This document shows positions 53,747 to 64,000 of a DNA stretch of 64,000 nucleotides, one piece after another. Origin of the DNA: Balanoglossus misakiensis. Taxonomy: Eukaryota; Hemichordata. The DNA lies in contig CM082582.2 of the NCBI GenBank assembly GCA_040954595.2, positions 3,968,001 through 4,032,000 of the forward strand, read 5' to 3'. Under the pieces are notes generated by a model. The model was not told the origin of the DNA, ran no database searches, and saw only the letters and a list, made by a program, of their open reading frames with translations. Every line of letters starts with the position of its first letter. The first letter of the stretch is position 1. A program made the position numbers and the translations under genes.

Positions 53747-56686
53747 CTGAAACGATTATAATGAAAGACAATATAGATCACGGTTGTACAAATTGTAATA
53801 TGGGTTATTTTCGCGACAGGAAATTTCTGTGATGCAACTGTTACACAAAGATTAAATTTCACGTTCTTGTATTTCACTGCATTGTTATCTCCGAAAAACA
53901 TTTTCACGCGACTTCTCAAAGTTACTTTTGCATTTTTTTGGCTCTTGCCAAGTTCACGAAAATTTATTGTTCACGAAAATTTCCTGTTTTACAGTACATA
54001 CATGTACACATAAATCGTATTGTAATAGCAGGAACAGTTACAATGTATGTTAATATGGGAGGATGTATGTTTTAAAGATTCATTCAAGTTAAAACTAGGG
54101 GTGCACTGCACTGTATTTCATGGGATCTTTTTTTTTTACAAATTTACCTTCAGGAACTCCTTCTTTAGTTTGTTGTAGTTGCTCTTCGATTTCTTCCAAG
54201 ATGACATCAAGTGTGTCAATTCCACTGCGAACTTTATCAATACTGCTGAAGTTCTGATGAAAAGTTTCAAATTTCGCCTTCTTCTGTTCATAGGCTTCCT
54301 TGTATTTGGGATACTTGTCCATCAGTTTTGGTAATGTTGAAATCTGCTTCATTAACTTTCCTTTATATTTGAGGAAAATATCAATTGAAAGTAAATTATA
54401 TGATGCGTAATCAAGGCAAATATTCACACCCCCATTTTCAACTCACAACCTCTCATATTTAAAAATCGCATTTTCCACACACATACACATAGCAGGCCAT
54501 GAGTTGAAAATGGGGGTCTGTCCATAGGTTACTGGAAACAAGAAATTACTAGATAGCTTTACAATACTCTAGCTAGAAAACCAAATTTGGTGGACGTGTA
54601 CAGTTTTGCAATGGCAAGAACTGCTTGAATTTAGGTGAGCATGCATGGTTGTATATTGATTAAGTTATCAAAAATTATTTGTCTGATAATAGTTGTCTAT
54701 AGAGATCAAGCTCATGAAATAGATACATATCTCCAACTGTGACAGAGCTGTTTTATTACCATGTGCATATGCATTCACGCTAAGATTAGATGCATTACCG
54801 GTAATTCCAAGCCAGCACATGCATGGTAGGGATATTGTCAGGGTCATCATGCTTCAAGAATTTAAACAAGAAACTGCAGTAGATGCACAAAACAGAAATA
54901 CCAAAAACATAGTCTAAAAGTTACAGCTAATGGGGCTTTAAATATGAAGATTATTTACAAGATGATTTTAATTCTTTAAATAAATATTTCCCTATTGTAT
55001 TTCACTCACCTGGCATAACCTTTGTAACAAAAGCTGGAATCGTTGAATTTTGGGTGAACTCATCTCTAAAAACCAGACAGCCATATGTGATTATTTCTAT
55101 TGGAATATCGTTGATTCGATTTCTCCAGTCACGAACTTTTCTTCCTTCAGGTGTACTTTCATCAGGTTGCAATCTTGGTGCTGGAAAAAAATCAGGTACA
55201 AAATATTTCTGACACTCAAGAATAAACAAAATCATCATTTCAGTATAGCCAAGACATGTAAATAGGGGCTGACAAACTATTTTCATGAAGGTTTGTCAAT
55301 CAACATATAAAATGAAATTTTGAGGTGATTTAACATATTCTCTAAAAAAATTTGACACAGTGAAAATCATTTCTGTATTTAAAGTACCAGCCAGCTCATA
55401 ACCTCAGATACTGTTAGAACAATAGCACAGTGGCAATACATGAATTGCATGCATGATAAAGTAAATTGTTCTCAAATATGATGCATTGTATTTTGATCAA
55501 ATAGTACCTTCCGGAAATTCTTCTTCAAGGTAGTCCAGAATGGTGTTTGAATCAATCACGTTTTGGTCACCATGAGTGATAGATGGAACTTCTCCCTTAA
55601 AATTGATATCCAGATACCATGGTTGCACATTGTCTCCATAATAGTGGTTGATTATCCTTGGCTTGTACACAATTCCCTTTTCTTCAAGTGTCAGAACTGC
55701 CTGAAACAACCAGTCATATTTGTGAAATGGGCATGTGAATAAATGGGTGTGGCACTCGTTTATTATTCAACTTTATCAATATATTTAAATGTACAGCTAA
55801 AATCAGAGGTTGAAAATATGCATGTTTATGTATACCCACCATTTAACACACTTAAAATGGGCCATTCTATTAAAAAATTGGCAGCTATTGGGCCTTTAAA
55901 CTTTAAAAAAAGGACGTAACACCAATGGATAAAAAGTTTTGAATTAAACTGAATTGAACTGAATCAAACTAAAATTGCAACATGTGCAAGGAACTGAATT
56001 AAATCATGGAGGTACCAAACATGTTCCACCAAAAATCGTCCAGGGGAGATGGAGGGGCTGCAAAACTGCAGCAACCAAACATGTACCTCCACAATTGTCC
56101 TTTGAACCTAATTTGAACTCCACCCACTTTTGTGGGAGTCCTGGTGTCATTATCTGATATTTATAGGCCTAAAACAGTACGGTGGTAACGATAGTCTATT
56201 ACATTTAATATACCAGTGAAATCTTTAAAAAAAGTCTGAAAAAAATGCAGGAGAATTTAAGGAATTTTTAATTCTTGTATAGTTGAACTTTTGACCTTGG
56301 TATTAAATACGTGTAATTCGACTAGCACAGCACTGATCCCAAATTCATCATGATCGATACCAACAATTCAAGTAGCAGTGCAGAGATGCAATTTGTGGTA
56401 GAAACCTCATGTTTCATGGATGTGCCAGACAGCGTGTCCATATTATCGTCCCAGAATTGAGGGGTCGTCTATCATGTCTATAATGCGTGGCTACTCAAGG
56501 TTATGGTGACACACACGTTCAACTGTAACGTTGCCCCCACATTGAGGTTAATCGGCCGAGTCCGTGGGATATGGGGCATGGGGTTTCTGACATCGAAGAA
56601 GTATATGATACTACAATCGTACTCACTCTCTGCGAATAATATGACCCGTGATGAAAATACAGAGTCAGATCTTTCTTGCTGGCCAT
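53442..56686 (-). CDS. GDAP1: GDAP1-family GST-like mitochondrial protein, complete
   Basis: Five exons on the minus strand: 56627-56686, 55508-55700, 55010-55180, 54148-54360 and 53442-53746, totalling 942 nt (313 residues plus stop). Domains in order: a thioredoxin-like GST N domain (LYFHHGSYYSQR joined to AVLTLEEKGIVYKPR), an insert before the C domain, the long charged alpha-loop helices typical of GDAP1, a GST C domain (FTAADLYLAVLLNRMRFVG), and a C-terminal anchor (TPIMIGAAGVITAVVAAYWY) with a KKK tail. GDAP1 sits in the outer mitochondrial membrane, acts in fission and redox balance, and is mutated in human Charcot-Marie-Tooth disease. All phases agree (0,1,1,1). It is shorter than human GDAP1 (358). 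Confidence 0.93.
53798..53996. mobile_element. MITE family A copy 4 (inverse orientation)
   Basis: In GDAP1 intron 4, minus orientation. The right end AAATTTCCTGTTTTACAGTA is intact, while the left end is cut after GGGTTATTTTCGCGACAGG. Confidence 0.85.
54148..54360 (-). CDS. GDAP1: GDAP1 exon 4: GDAP1-specific alpha-loop
   Basis: Reads KLMKQISTLPKLMDKYPKYK and EAYEQKKAKFETFHQNFSSI, then GIDTLDVILEEIEEQLQQTK. Long charged helices between GST C helices are the hallmark of GDAP1/GDAP1L1 and bind tubulin in the human protein. Phase 1-1; the donor is GTAAAT followed by a T-rich run. Confidence 0.9.
54840..54955 (-). repeat. Family F-related single arm, reversed
   Basis: AAACTGCAGTAGATGCACAA and AGTTACAGCTAATGGGGCTT read as the complement of the 30525-30625 copy. 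Confidence 0.7.
55010..55180 (-). CDS. GDAP1: GDAP1 exon 3: GST linker and first C-domain helices
   Basis: Reads APRLQPDESTPEGRKVRDWR, then INDIPIEIITYGCLVF and NSTIPAFVTKVMPG. The pairing of a P-x-L-P-D-type lead with ITYGCLVF matches the L-M-P-D and THGCILHPE segments of vertebrate GDAP1. Phase 1 at both ends. Confidence 0.92.
55508..55700 (-). CDS. GDAP1: GDAP1 exon 2: GST N domain
   Basis: Reads AVLTLEEKGIVYKPRIINHY, then a GEVPSITHG segment with the cis-proline typical of thioredoxin folds, and NTILDYLEEEFPEG. The acceptor TGTTTCAG and donor GAAG|GTACTA give phase 0 to 1. Confidence 0.92.
56627..56686 (-). CDS. GDAP1: GDAP1 exon 1 (start codon)
   Basis: The ATG at 56684-56686 has A at -3 and G at +4, a strong context. 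It encodes MASKKDLTLYFHHGSYYSQR, beta-1 and the Ser-rich catalytic-loop position of the GST N domain. The donor is AGA|GTGAGT, phase 0. An upstream in-frame ATG at 56731 exists but has no family support. Confidence 0.9.
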
Positions 56687-59248
56687 GTTAACAGATTTCG
56701 TGTTTCTGTGTGCTATATATGCTGTCGTCACAATACATGCCGTATCCAGTCTGTATCGGTATCAGGCATATGAATAACGGGATCATGGACGTTCTCGTAG
56801 GGATGGATCAATTGATATAAAGGGAGGGGGCTGGAGGATTTTCGGGGGGGGGGGGGGGGTTGTCTGTCGACTCCTATATAATTGCCTGAATACATGGGTT
56901 TATGGGCTCCCAAAATAAAATAAATAAAATTATAACCTCTAAATAAATTTGTTTTGTTGTTGTCGAAAATGATAGATATTAAAAATAAATAAAATATATT
57001 GGGAGTTCGTAAATTTCTTGTAGCTGTTATTGTTGCTAGTGTAGTATGTTGTTATGGTAGTGGTCGATCGTGGTTAGCGTGGAACATTTCATTAAGGTAT
57101 ATCATTAACCAAGTGGTTAGAGTCTGGTCACTGACAAAGATTGAAAAGAGAATTTGTTTGTTGTGGTTTGGACCCTTGCAAATTTGTGGTCATTATTAGG
57201 GGATTCACCAATATCATATCATATCATAGAAACACTGTAGACCTTTTACTTGTATATACTTAATTCTCCTCATCTTGTAAGGTCAGTCATTTGATTCAAT
57301 GGTGGCAGTGATGTACTTTATCATAGTCTTGGTAATATTTACTTTCTTGAATGTAAGAAGACATTCATGTAAAAAAAATACAGAGAGATTTGTAGTGTGA
57401 AGGTTCTTTATTTCTTTATAAATGCTCTCTGAGCAATCACTTTTGTTGATATCAGTGATTGCATGCCATTGTGATATTTGAATGCCGCACACATGATTTC
57501 TGCAATACACTGTACATCTGATCGACCCTTTAGTAAAACAGCAACGATTACACCATTTCACTTTTAGTAGTCTTCAGAATATTAAAGTTGCTCTCAATGA
57601 ATATTCAGACCACATGTAACTCCTTTGGTGAGGTATCATTCATCAGATACCATCTGCTTAATACCAAATTGAAATTGAGCAACACATTTACTATATTTTG
57701 AAAGCACATCACAGACGTATTGAATTCTACAAGAAATACCAATTTCTACAATATAACCTGAAATGTTAGTGTTCATCTCTAAATAGCGAACATTTTGTGT
57801 ACAATATTTGGTGACACTTCTGATTAAGCACAGAATGTGAGCATTTCCATCTGGTACCAGTGTCTCACTGTCAATTTTTTTCAAAAAAGACTCTATGCTA
57901 TATGTATACCAGGCAAGCGATCAAAGTTTTGAATACCAGCCCCATGTAAAGTCGATATATACAAAGTCCATACATCTATTGTTTTACTAAAGAAAGAAAT
58001 TAACCAGAGTTTCTTACTACCTTTAAAGAGTTGGTCTTGCATATTTAATACAAACCTGGTAGAACACAGCCTCTGATGTGCGTATACAGCATTCACAGAT
58101 GCAAAGAAATCTAAGTGAAGTACTATTCTGAGTTCATCCAACATTTTGAATATCACCGGTATAACATAAAATTAAATCAAAAGAATGTTTTACAGATAGG
58201 TTTTACAGTATTTGACTGGACAAGCATGACAAAATTTCGAAAGGAAAGACTTTTTAAAGATTTAACTTTTACCCCCAGTCTATAGAGGTCCAACTTTATC
58301 ATAGAAAACAATGGGTTTGGACTGAACCATGGTGGTGAAAGGGTTAGTGGGTCTAAGGGAAAATCATGTACTGCAAAACCAGACTTGTAACAAGCTGTGT
58401 GTAGACAGGTCTGTCATGGGCTGTGTGTCAGCCAAGATGGCAGAGTTGTGGGCACACTGGTGAAAGGTTTGTGAAAATGCTCCTGTACAAAAAGTGTGGA
58501 ATGTCTGCATGTAGTACACAGCATTGGCATCTATGTATCTATCCATGCATATACACACTGTCACTAGTGACAGGCTAATATAAGATTTGTGGGCATGTAA
58601 TATATGTTCTCCTGGTAGAGCCCTTGTTCAGGCAAAGGCCCTCCAATTTATAATGATTTTTTCCGGGCGAGGTTATATCCTGTCAACAGCCCCAGCTGAT
58701 GTTTTCTCAGTAGATCTTTTAAATGTCTAGCAGAAATTGGAATTGCACGTATTGCAGTATGCTTACAATTTTGTTTGTCAATAAATAAAACGTCCTATTC
58801 TTTAGCCTGCCTGCTTCTGCAATAATCCGAGATATGTAGAAGTAGCAGTAAGTTTTCTTGTTATTGTAACATGCAACTCAGTTGCCCAGCCCAATGGACT
58901 TATCAAGCGTTTACAGACACTGGTCAAAGAGAGAGGGACAATTCGAAAAGTTATTTAAATCGAAAACAGCTATTTAATGAATTTCGTCTTCTGACATATG
59001 ACAACCTACTGCATAACCTAACCTACATGCATAGACTTTTCAGTCTACAGTGGCTAAAACCAGTATGCATTACAGAAAAGAGATTCCCTAAACCAGTAAA
59101 ACGTGACCAGCTTTGCCGTCCCCGTAACCTAACTAAGTTTAGATGATTCACAAATGATATTTGACATGAACTGCAACTATCTTTGATAAACGCTGCAGTT
59201 TTGTAATTAAGACTTTCACAATGTCAGATTCATATCTACTTTCGGCTA
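56687..59248. other. Intergenic: GDAP1 upstream region and AARS 3' flank
   Basis: No supported gene. It holds a poly-G tract (about 56843-56859), a tRNA-like fragment near 57102-57135 and an AACCCTTTCACC-family copy at 58262-58346. The GDAP1 promoter should lie just right of 56690, but no TATA box or CpG-rich block stands out. Open frames at 57283-58156 and 58871-59146 show no family resemblance. Confidence 0.55.
58262..58346. repeat. Short palindromic repeat family B copy 5
   Basis: The inverse orientation of the family: TTAACTTTTACCCCCAGTCT ... AACTTTATCATAGAAAACAA ... ATGGTGGTGAAAGGGTTA. Confidence 0.9.
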
Positions 59249-59425
59249 TCAATTTGAAAGCTTCATTTCAGCAAACTGTTTGGCCAACTTGGTAGCTTCT
59301 TCAAGACCACTGATGTTATCCCCCGATGCTTGGGCAGAGCCATCTTTGCCGCCACCTTTACCATTCATAACTCCAGATACTTGCTTCACCCACTCACCAG
59401 CTTTGAGACCTTTCCCAACAGCATC
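59249..59425 (-). CDS. AARS1: AARS exon j: last exon, glycine motif
   Basis: Reads [20 protein letters not shown], then [17 protein letters not shown] and [11 protein letters not shown]-type helices, ending at TGA (59249-59251). The GGKGGGK motif is diagnostic of the AlaRS C-terminus. Confidence 0.96.
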   Translation of the reverse strand, partial: DAVGKGLKAGEWVKQVSGVMNGKGGGKDGSAQASGDNISGLEEATKLAKQFAEMKLSN

Positions 59426-62400
59426 CTACAAATGAAATACACAGACACAAAAAAAGTTTTCTTTTTGGTCACTCTGGGCAGTAGTTTGACTTTATTCGGT
59501 AAGATGACTACTCACAAGTTATAACATTGTCATTTTCCCAGACTTTATATATACTGTTTATAACTGAATGTTAAAACTGTATATTGTGAATAACCCACTG
59601 TAATATTGCATGCATTTTCATCTCGTAAGTTTTGGAGAATGTCTTTATAGCCTTGGTGTGTTACTCACACTTGGTCAGAAGGGGTTTCAAATTCCACATC
59701 TTTGAAAGATATTCCTGTATGTAAAGTGTACAGTTGCCAAACACAACACACAGACAAGCAACTCCACTACTGACAGGACAGACTGTTGCATTTTAGATCT
59801 TACCTTTGGTACATGGCACAGACACAGTATCTTCTTCGTCTCAGTATCCACACTAAACAACATAGCAGAAGTCTTTGGGGATAAGCTGCGGTATTCTTTC
59901 AACGCAGCATCTAGGGCTTTAGAATTAGCACCGGCATCTAATGTTGCTATGACAACTGGTTGGTCAGGACTCTCTTCTATCATCTTCTTTGCTGTATCTT
60001 TGGCCTGTGGAAATCAAATTTGTAGAACTCATGCATCCCATTTTTGTCCCTCATGAATATCCATTTAACATAAACCTTACGAAAATCAACAGTCAATGTG
60101 TCTGTCAGGTACATTCCTCTTGTACTGTATTTAAGGCGCATGCAACATAAGGCACACAGACTATGAAGTGTCTTAGTTAGAATATGTAACATTGAAAGGC
60201 CTACATTTTGGATGACAGCAGCTTTTCTATTCTTGTCAATATCATCCATGGTTTTCTTCAGCTCTTTTAATTTCTTCCTCATCAAGTCTTTCCTCCATTG
60301 TGGAACTATGGCAACATTCAAATCCTGGAAGATGCATTCAATCTTGGTCAGGATCATAACATTTCAAATTGAAGCAGTAAACTATCCCCAAATAAACTCT
60401 ACATGACAAAGTGTACTTACATGTAGTGCAAAATCGTTACCGCAGGCATTTGCATAATGAGGATGAATTCTTTTGTTCATATTTTCACTCTCATGAGGCC
60501 AAGGGTATAACAGAAGGCTATCATTGGAACAATGCAATATAAAGTGCACATGGCTAATAATACCTGGAAAGTGGTCTGCATAAAGTGGGCACTTTATAGC
60601 TTACATTTATTTCAGAAGAAATTAATAAGGGAGAACAAAACATCGCAGAAAAACTGGCACGAAAAAAAATAAACATGGACTGCTTACATCTCCAAGTTGC
60701 ACAATCTGTCTACTTAATTCCTTGGGTGAATAATTCTGGTGTTGACCATTGTCTTTGACTTTCACTGCCAGACTATCAATTTCTTTGTCAAGCAGATCAG
60801 CACGATTCACAGCCTGAAATAAAAACATAGACAGTCAGTGACAATGTGTACATGTACTCCTCACTGCAAATGTAAACATCGTGTATCTAAAGTGAAGTCT
60901 CAAACCTGCCGTGGCTTAACTCAAGTACAGTGTATGTATTACACGAGTAACTGTTGTCGGGCAGATGTCAGATATGAAATGGATTTTATGGAACAAAAAC
61001 TGTACGATTTTTCTTTGGAATCTAAAGAAAACAATAAAATAGAACAAATTTAAAACCTGACCTTCTGCGCGTCCTCTCCTGTAATTGCTACAATACGCCT
61101 TATACCCTTGGCAATGGCTTCTTCAGTGACGATCACAAATGGACCGATATGTCCACTGTTATGAAGATGCCTGAGGATGGCAAAGAAAGCACACAGATAA
61201 GAATAGCAAAGAAAGAAATGGTGACATCATCAACCAGCTTTGACGTGTCACATATTCTCTGTTGCTATGGGCCATGTCAGGGGTCAAGTCATAGTACACT
61301 GCAATGCACCTTGGGAAATGATGAGATATGGTCAAACCCGTTTAAACCAGACATCAAACTGATATAAAAGGACAGAGAAAATTTGTCTGGGTTATAAAAG
61401 TTCTTTGAAATTAAATGTCCTATGGAGTCAGTATAGATGGAAAGATTTTACAGGATTCAGTTTAGATAGATTTGATTGTACTATTGATACTATTATTTGA
61501 CCACCAATGAAAATTTTATTTCAATATATACCGTACTACGTACATCCAGAAAACAAAAGCTCAGGTCACAAATAATTGATTATTCTGACTTCATATTTAT
61601 CTTCATTATGTTCATTAATGCCGGAAAACTTACGTTCCACCACAGAATTCCACGGATGTCTTTGATCCAGCTGGTCCTGAAGGATCAGATTCCATGTCTT
61701 CTACAGGAATGCCCACAGCTATCACACGTACTGGATCTGGATATACCTGGTAATATGGAAAGAAAATAAGTGCTTCAAAGTAAACCCAGGGCATGAGATG
61801 AAAACAGAGGTGAAAGGGTTAAGAAAACATAAAACTAAGACCTTCACAGGGCTGACCACACTGTGCATGATTCATGAAAATATGGTAGATCCCAATTGTT
61901 TTGTCTCTTTTACAATGGAAGCATACAAAGTTTGAAATTAAACTGATAAAAACTTTTACGTGATGCCACTTTGAGTTGGTTCTTAAACTTACCTCATCAA
62001 AAACAGCCCGTAATCCTTGAATAGCTTTGGCCAAAGCTAATGATGAGTCCTTGGAATACACTTGCTCACCTTTCAAAACCATTTCATTCACAATCTGTTC
62101 TGTATCTCGAACCTGTTCCGTGGTCATAGCACCCTGTCAAGAGCAAAACATATCCAAGTTTAATACTCCAGCAAAAGTGTGCAAGGCAAGCATATCTGTT
62201 TAGTAAGTAAGGGGATCTCAGTTCAAGTTAGTAAGTGAGACTATTATACATCTGCCACCAAAAACAATAGAATTTTGCGTGCGTCAACAGTATCAAGGTG
62301 CCCAAGCTAGGTATGCTCTTTCACTGCAGACTGTTTCAAGACACCCCCACTCCAACGTAAAAAAAAGAAAAAAAGAAAGATGGCTGCTCACTGAGCACTG

Positions 62401-63970
62401 TGTTTCAGCTGAGCGGTTACGATCGATTGTACCAGCATTTTGAAAGCAAAGTAGTATGCAACACAAGATAACCGAGATGTAAGCTGTAAAATAATAAAGT
62501 TTTTATGACAATACTGCAAAGTATGCACTCGGACATTCGCGTCCGCATCGTCCTCCGCTACCCGTCGGGTGATACACAGCGCTTTCGTCCTCTAGCATAC
62601 TCTGCGGTATACTCGTAATAACCTCATAATCTCACACATCACTTGTTATGGCACCCTCCAGTGCTGAACCTTTCAATCTGTAGCTTCAAGTCCCCACACT
62701 GAACTCTCCTAGTACAAGACATCTGTGAACAACACTTCCTAGTTGATGGACACACACAAACTGTTCACCAAGACATGCTGTTTGTCGATAATTTAGGTGT
62801 CCCCTTTTAGATTACACCAGCTGACATGGCAAATGATTTGAAAAACAATATGAACCTACCTTGGCAGAGAAATCAAAGCGAAGTTTATCCGGTGCAACTA
62901 ATGAACCTTTCTGGTCAGCTTCACCAAGCACTTGCCTCAGTCCATAGTTCAAAATGTGTGTTCCTGTGTGGTTACTCATGATTGGACGCCGGCGAACCTA
63001 GAGAGATAACCATGGAAACCAATAAGATGGACTGTATCATAAGAGTAATGAAACAACAATCAACAGCCAGGCAAGTTACAGAAACCACGACTTTCATATG
63101 AGTGAGGCTGAGAAGTGGCTGCTATTTCATTTTAACATCCACATACTCGTAATATGATGATTTTATACTGTGAATTTTCAGACTTCTGGGGTACTTTTCA
63201 GAACTGTCAGAGGGGCTAGGTCTGAACAATTGGCATGAAACAATGAGCAATATAATATAAATTTCAATGTTTTAATATCATTATTGAAAATTTTCTTGCT
63301 TTGTTTTTCTCTGTTGTTTGTAAACCTATGAACCTGCAGGCAATGTCCTTTATATACAATTAATAGCCAAAGGGCAGCATACCTCATCAATATAGAGCTT
63401 CAACTTGTCACCAACTTTGAGTTTCCCCTCATTATCCACAGCAGATAACTTTCCAACATGAAGTACATAACCTCCTTTGACTTGAACATTGGTTACTTTG
63501 AATTCAATGTCCTATATAACAAAATATAAAAGTGGGTGGAAACAATGTTAGCACATATAAACACACATGGCTTTGTTACCATATTTTAGAACCAAGGCCA
63601 CACTCTCACTATCTACAGAGAATCTGGTCGTCTGGTCAACTTAACATTGTTCTCATACTTCTTTAACTCCTTCACCTGTATGGTTCAGTCCAAGCCCATT
63701 GTTTTCTATGGTAAAGTTGGACTTCTAAAGAGGGATCTGGGGGTGAAAGGGTTAGAGCTTCATTAGCTGTATCTGTTCGCTATGTTTTATAAGGCATTTT
63801 TGTTCTGTGAATGCATGAACTTACAGCATTATCTTCCTTCTCCATGAAACCTTCATCCCAAGTCTGCCCGCCTTGCTCTGCATAGAAACATGTCTTATCT
63901 AAGAGGACACCGCACTCATCACCATTGTTGACCTCATCTACAAACTGTTTGTCCTTTCTGAGAGCCATCA
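59249..63970 (-). CDS. AARS1: Alanyl-tRNA synthetase, cytoplasmic, C-terminal half (5'-partial)
   Basis: Ten minus-strand exons: 63825-63970, 63383-63511, 62860-62997, 61993-62133, 61634-61746, 61062-61170, 60688-60813, 60205-60324, 59804-60004 and 59249-59425. They sum to 1,400 nt (465 residues plus stop) and are in frame throughout. AlaRS charges tRNA-Ala and its editing domain clears mischarged Ser and Gly. Seen in order: beta-barrel/editing domain (CYAEQGGQ-type segment), SNHTGTHIL with the HxxxH metal-binding motif, CGGT plus H across an intron, helices linking to the C-Ala/DHHA1 domain, and the glycine-rich [15 protein letters not shown] motif. The class II catalytic domain lies beyond 64000. 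Confidence 0.96.
59804..60004 (-). CDS. AARS1: AARS exon i: DHHA1-like domain
   Basis: Reads [40 protein letters not shown] and ILCLCHVPK. Phase 0-0. It is the core fold of the C-Ala domain, which helps bind the tRNA elbow. Confidence 0.95.
60205..60324 (-). CDS. AARS1: AARS exon h: C-Ala helical segment
   Basis: Reads [20 protein letters not shown] and then [20 protein letters not shown], matching the IPQWQKDELR-type segment of AARS1. Phase 0-0. Confidence 0.94.
60688..60813 (-). CDS. AARS1: AARS exon g: linker helix to C-Ala
   Basis: Reads [20 protein letters not shown], a charged helix, then [14 protein letters not shown]. Phase 0-0. This is the coiled-coil-like segment before the C-terminal domain. 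Confidence 0.92.
61062..61170 (-). CDS. AARS1: AARS exon f: after CGGTH
   Basis: Begins by completing Thr, then [20 protein letters not shown] and [16 protein letters not shown]. It ends in phase 0 before GTCAGG, a weaker but acceptable donor. Confidence 0.95.
61634..61746 (-). CDS. AARS1: AARS exon e: Cys of the CGGTH motif
   Basis: Reads [20 protein letters not shown], then [14 protein letters not shown], ending two bases into the Thr codon. The Cys completes the editing metal site. The CGGTH motif is split by a phase-2 intron. Confidence 0.95.
61993..62133 (-). CDS. AARS1: AARS exon d: editing-domain helices
   Basis: Reads [20 protein letters not shown] and then [16 protein letters not shown]. 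Phase 0-0. The [13 protein letters not shown] block is strongly conserved in metazoan AARS1. Confidence 0.95.
62860..62997 (-). CDS. AARS1: AARS exon c: HxxxH editing motif
   Basis: Reads [20 protein letters not shown] and then [20 protein letters not shown]. The two His of HTGTH form part of the metal site of the editing domain. Phase 0-0. Confidence 0.96.
63383..63511 (-). CDS. AARS1: AARS exon b: barrel end
   Basis: Phase 0-0, 43 codons. It contains [19 protein letters not shown] and [13 protein letters not shown], which match the barrel strands just before the editing-domain HxxxH. Confidence 0.94.
63663..63755. repeat. Short palindromic repeat family B copy 6
   Basis: TTAACTCCTTCACCTGTATG ... 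CCATTGTTTTCTATGGTAAA ... GGGGGTGAAAGGGTTAG, in an AARS intron next to the first exon in the window. Confidence 0.9.
63825..63970 (-). CDS. AARS1: AARS exon a: editing-domain beta-barrel
   Basis: Reads [20 protein letters not shown] and [20 protein letters not shown], the conserved AlaRS barrel with the CFYAEQGGQ block. It begins in phase 1 after CTGCTACAG and ends in phase 0. Confidence 0.95.
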
Positions 63971-64000
63971 CTGTAGCAGTTGTGGAATTGAAAACTAACC

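Noticed and set aside
58871-59146. 91-residue open frame between GDAP1 and AARS
   Set aside because: Composition is plausible, but there is no recognisable domain, strong start context or splice site, so it cannot be supported.

Overview
This window is nuclear DNA from an intron-rich invertebrate metazoan. The signs are long GT-AG introns, AT-rich non-coding DNA, many short palindromic MITE-like repeats, and exons that read as animal proteins. The clade cannot be fixed by eye. The proteins look vertebrate-like (a FHOD3-type FH2 domain, a GDAP1 with its alpha-loop), so a marine deuterostome or lophotrochozoan is plausible, but this is inference. All exon models were built by eye from splice sites, reading phase and family resemblance; there is no transcript evidence.

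Three genes are present. (1) Positions 715-48967 (+) hold the 3' part of one very large FHOD-family formin gene. Its 5' exons (GTPase-binding domain and first part of FH3) lie upstream of the window. I model 61 exons. Exons 1-3 finish the FH3/DID region and exon 4 is a linker. Exons 52-61 encode a conserved actin-assembly module (FH1, FH2, DAD with basic tail). Between them lies a huge insert of 47 consecutive exons, all phase 1 at both ends and all multiples of three. They include 44 small exons (30-231 nt) and three large ones (1,617, 3,987 and 1,254 nt). With every exon joined the frame stays open for about 4,430 codons, far more than the roughly 1,100-1,500 residues usual for FHOD1/FHOD3.

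The insert is low-complexity but organised. It starts acidic, becomes basic and Arg/Ser-rich around 28-33 kb, and ends with an octad-repeat exon and a Pro-rich stretch. A short motif recurs at least eleven times (D-D-V/I-M/L-x-F/L-L-S-x-G) and resembles the core of the gene's own C-terminal DAD. In exon 13 several copies are followed by an Arg-rich patch, as in a true DAD. I infer that this formin may carry many decoy or auxiliary autoinhibitory motifs in an array that could be spliced in modular fashion, somewhat like the titin PEVK region.

(2) Positions 53442-56686 (-) hold a complete five-exon GDAP1-family gene: a GST-like protein of 313 residues with a C-terminal membrane anchor. It converges tail-to-tail with the formin. 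(3) Positions 59249-63970 (-) hold the last ten exons of cytoplasmic alanyl-tRNA synthetase (editing domain, zinc-site motifs and C-Ala domain); the catalytic half lies beyond the right edge.

Introns and intergenic DNA hold several MITE-like families: a 190-215 bp TTTTCGCGAA element, a 75-100 bp AACCCTTTCACC element, a CAAACCTGT-ended element, a 350 bp foldback, a roughly 370 bp element present twice in opposite orientation, and others. There are also simple repeats. I saw no prokaryotic, viral or CRISPR features.
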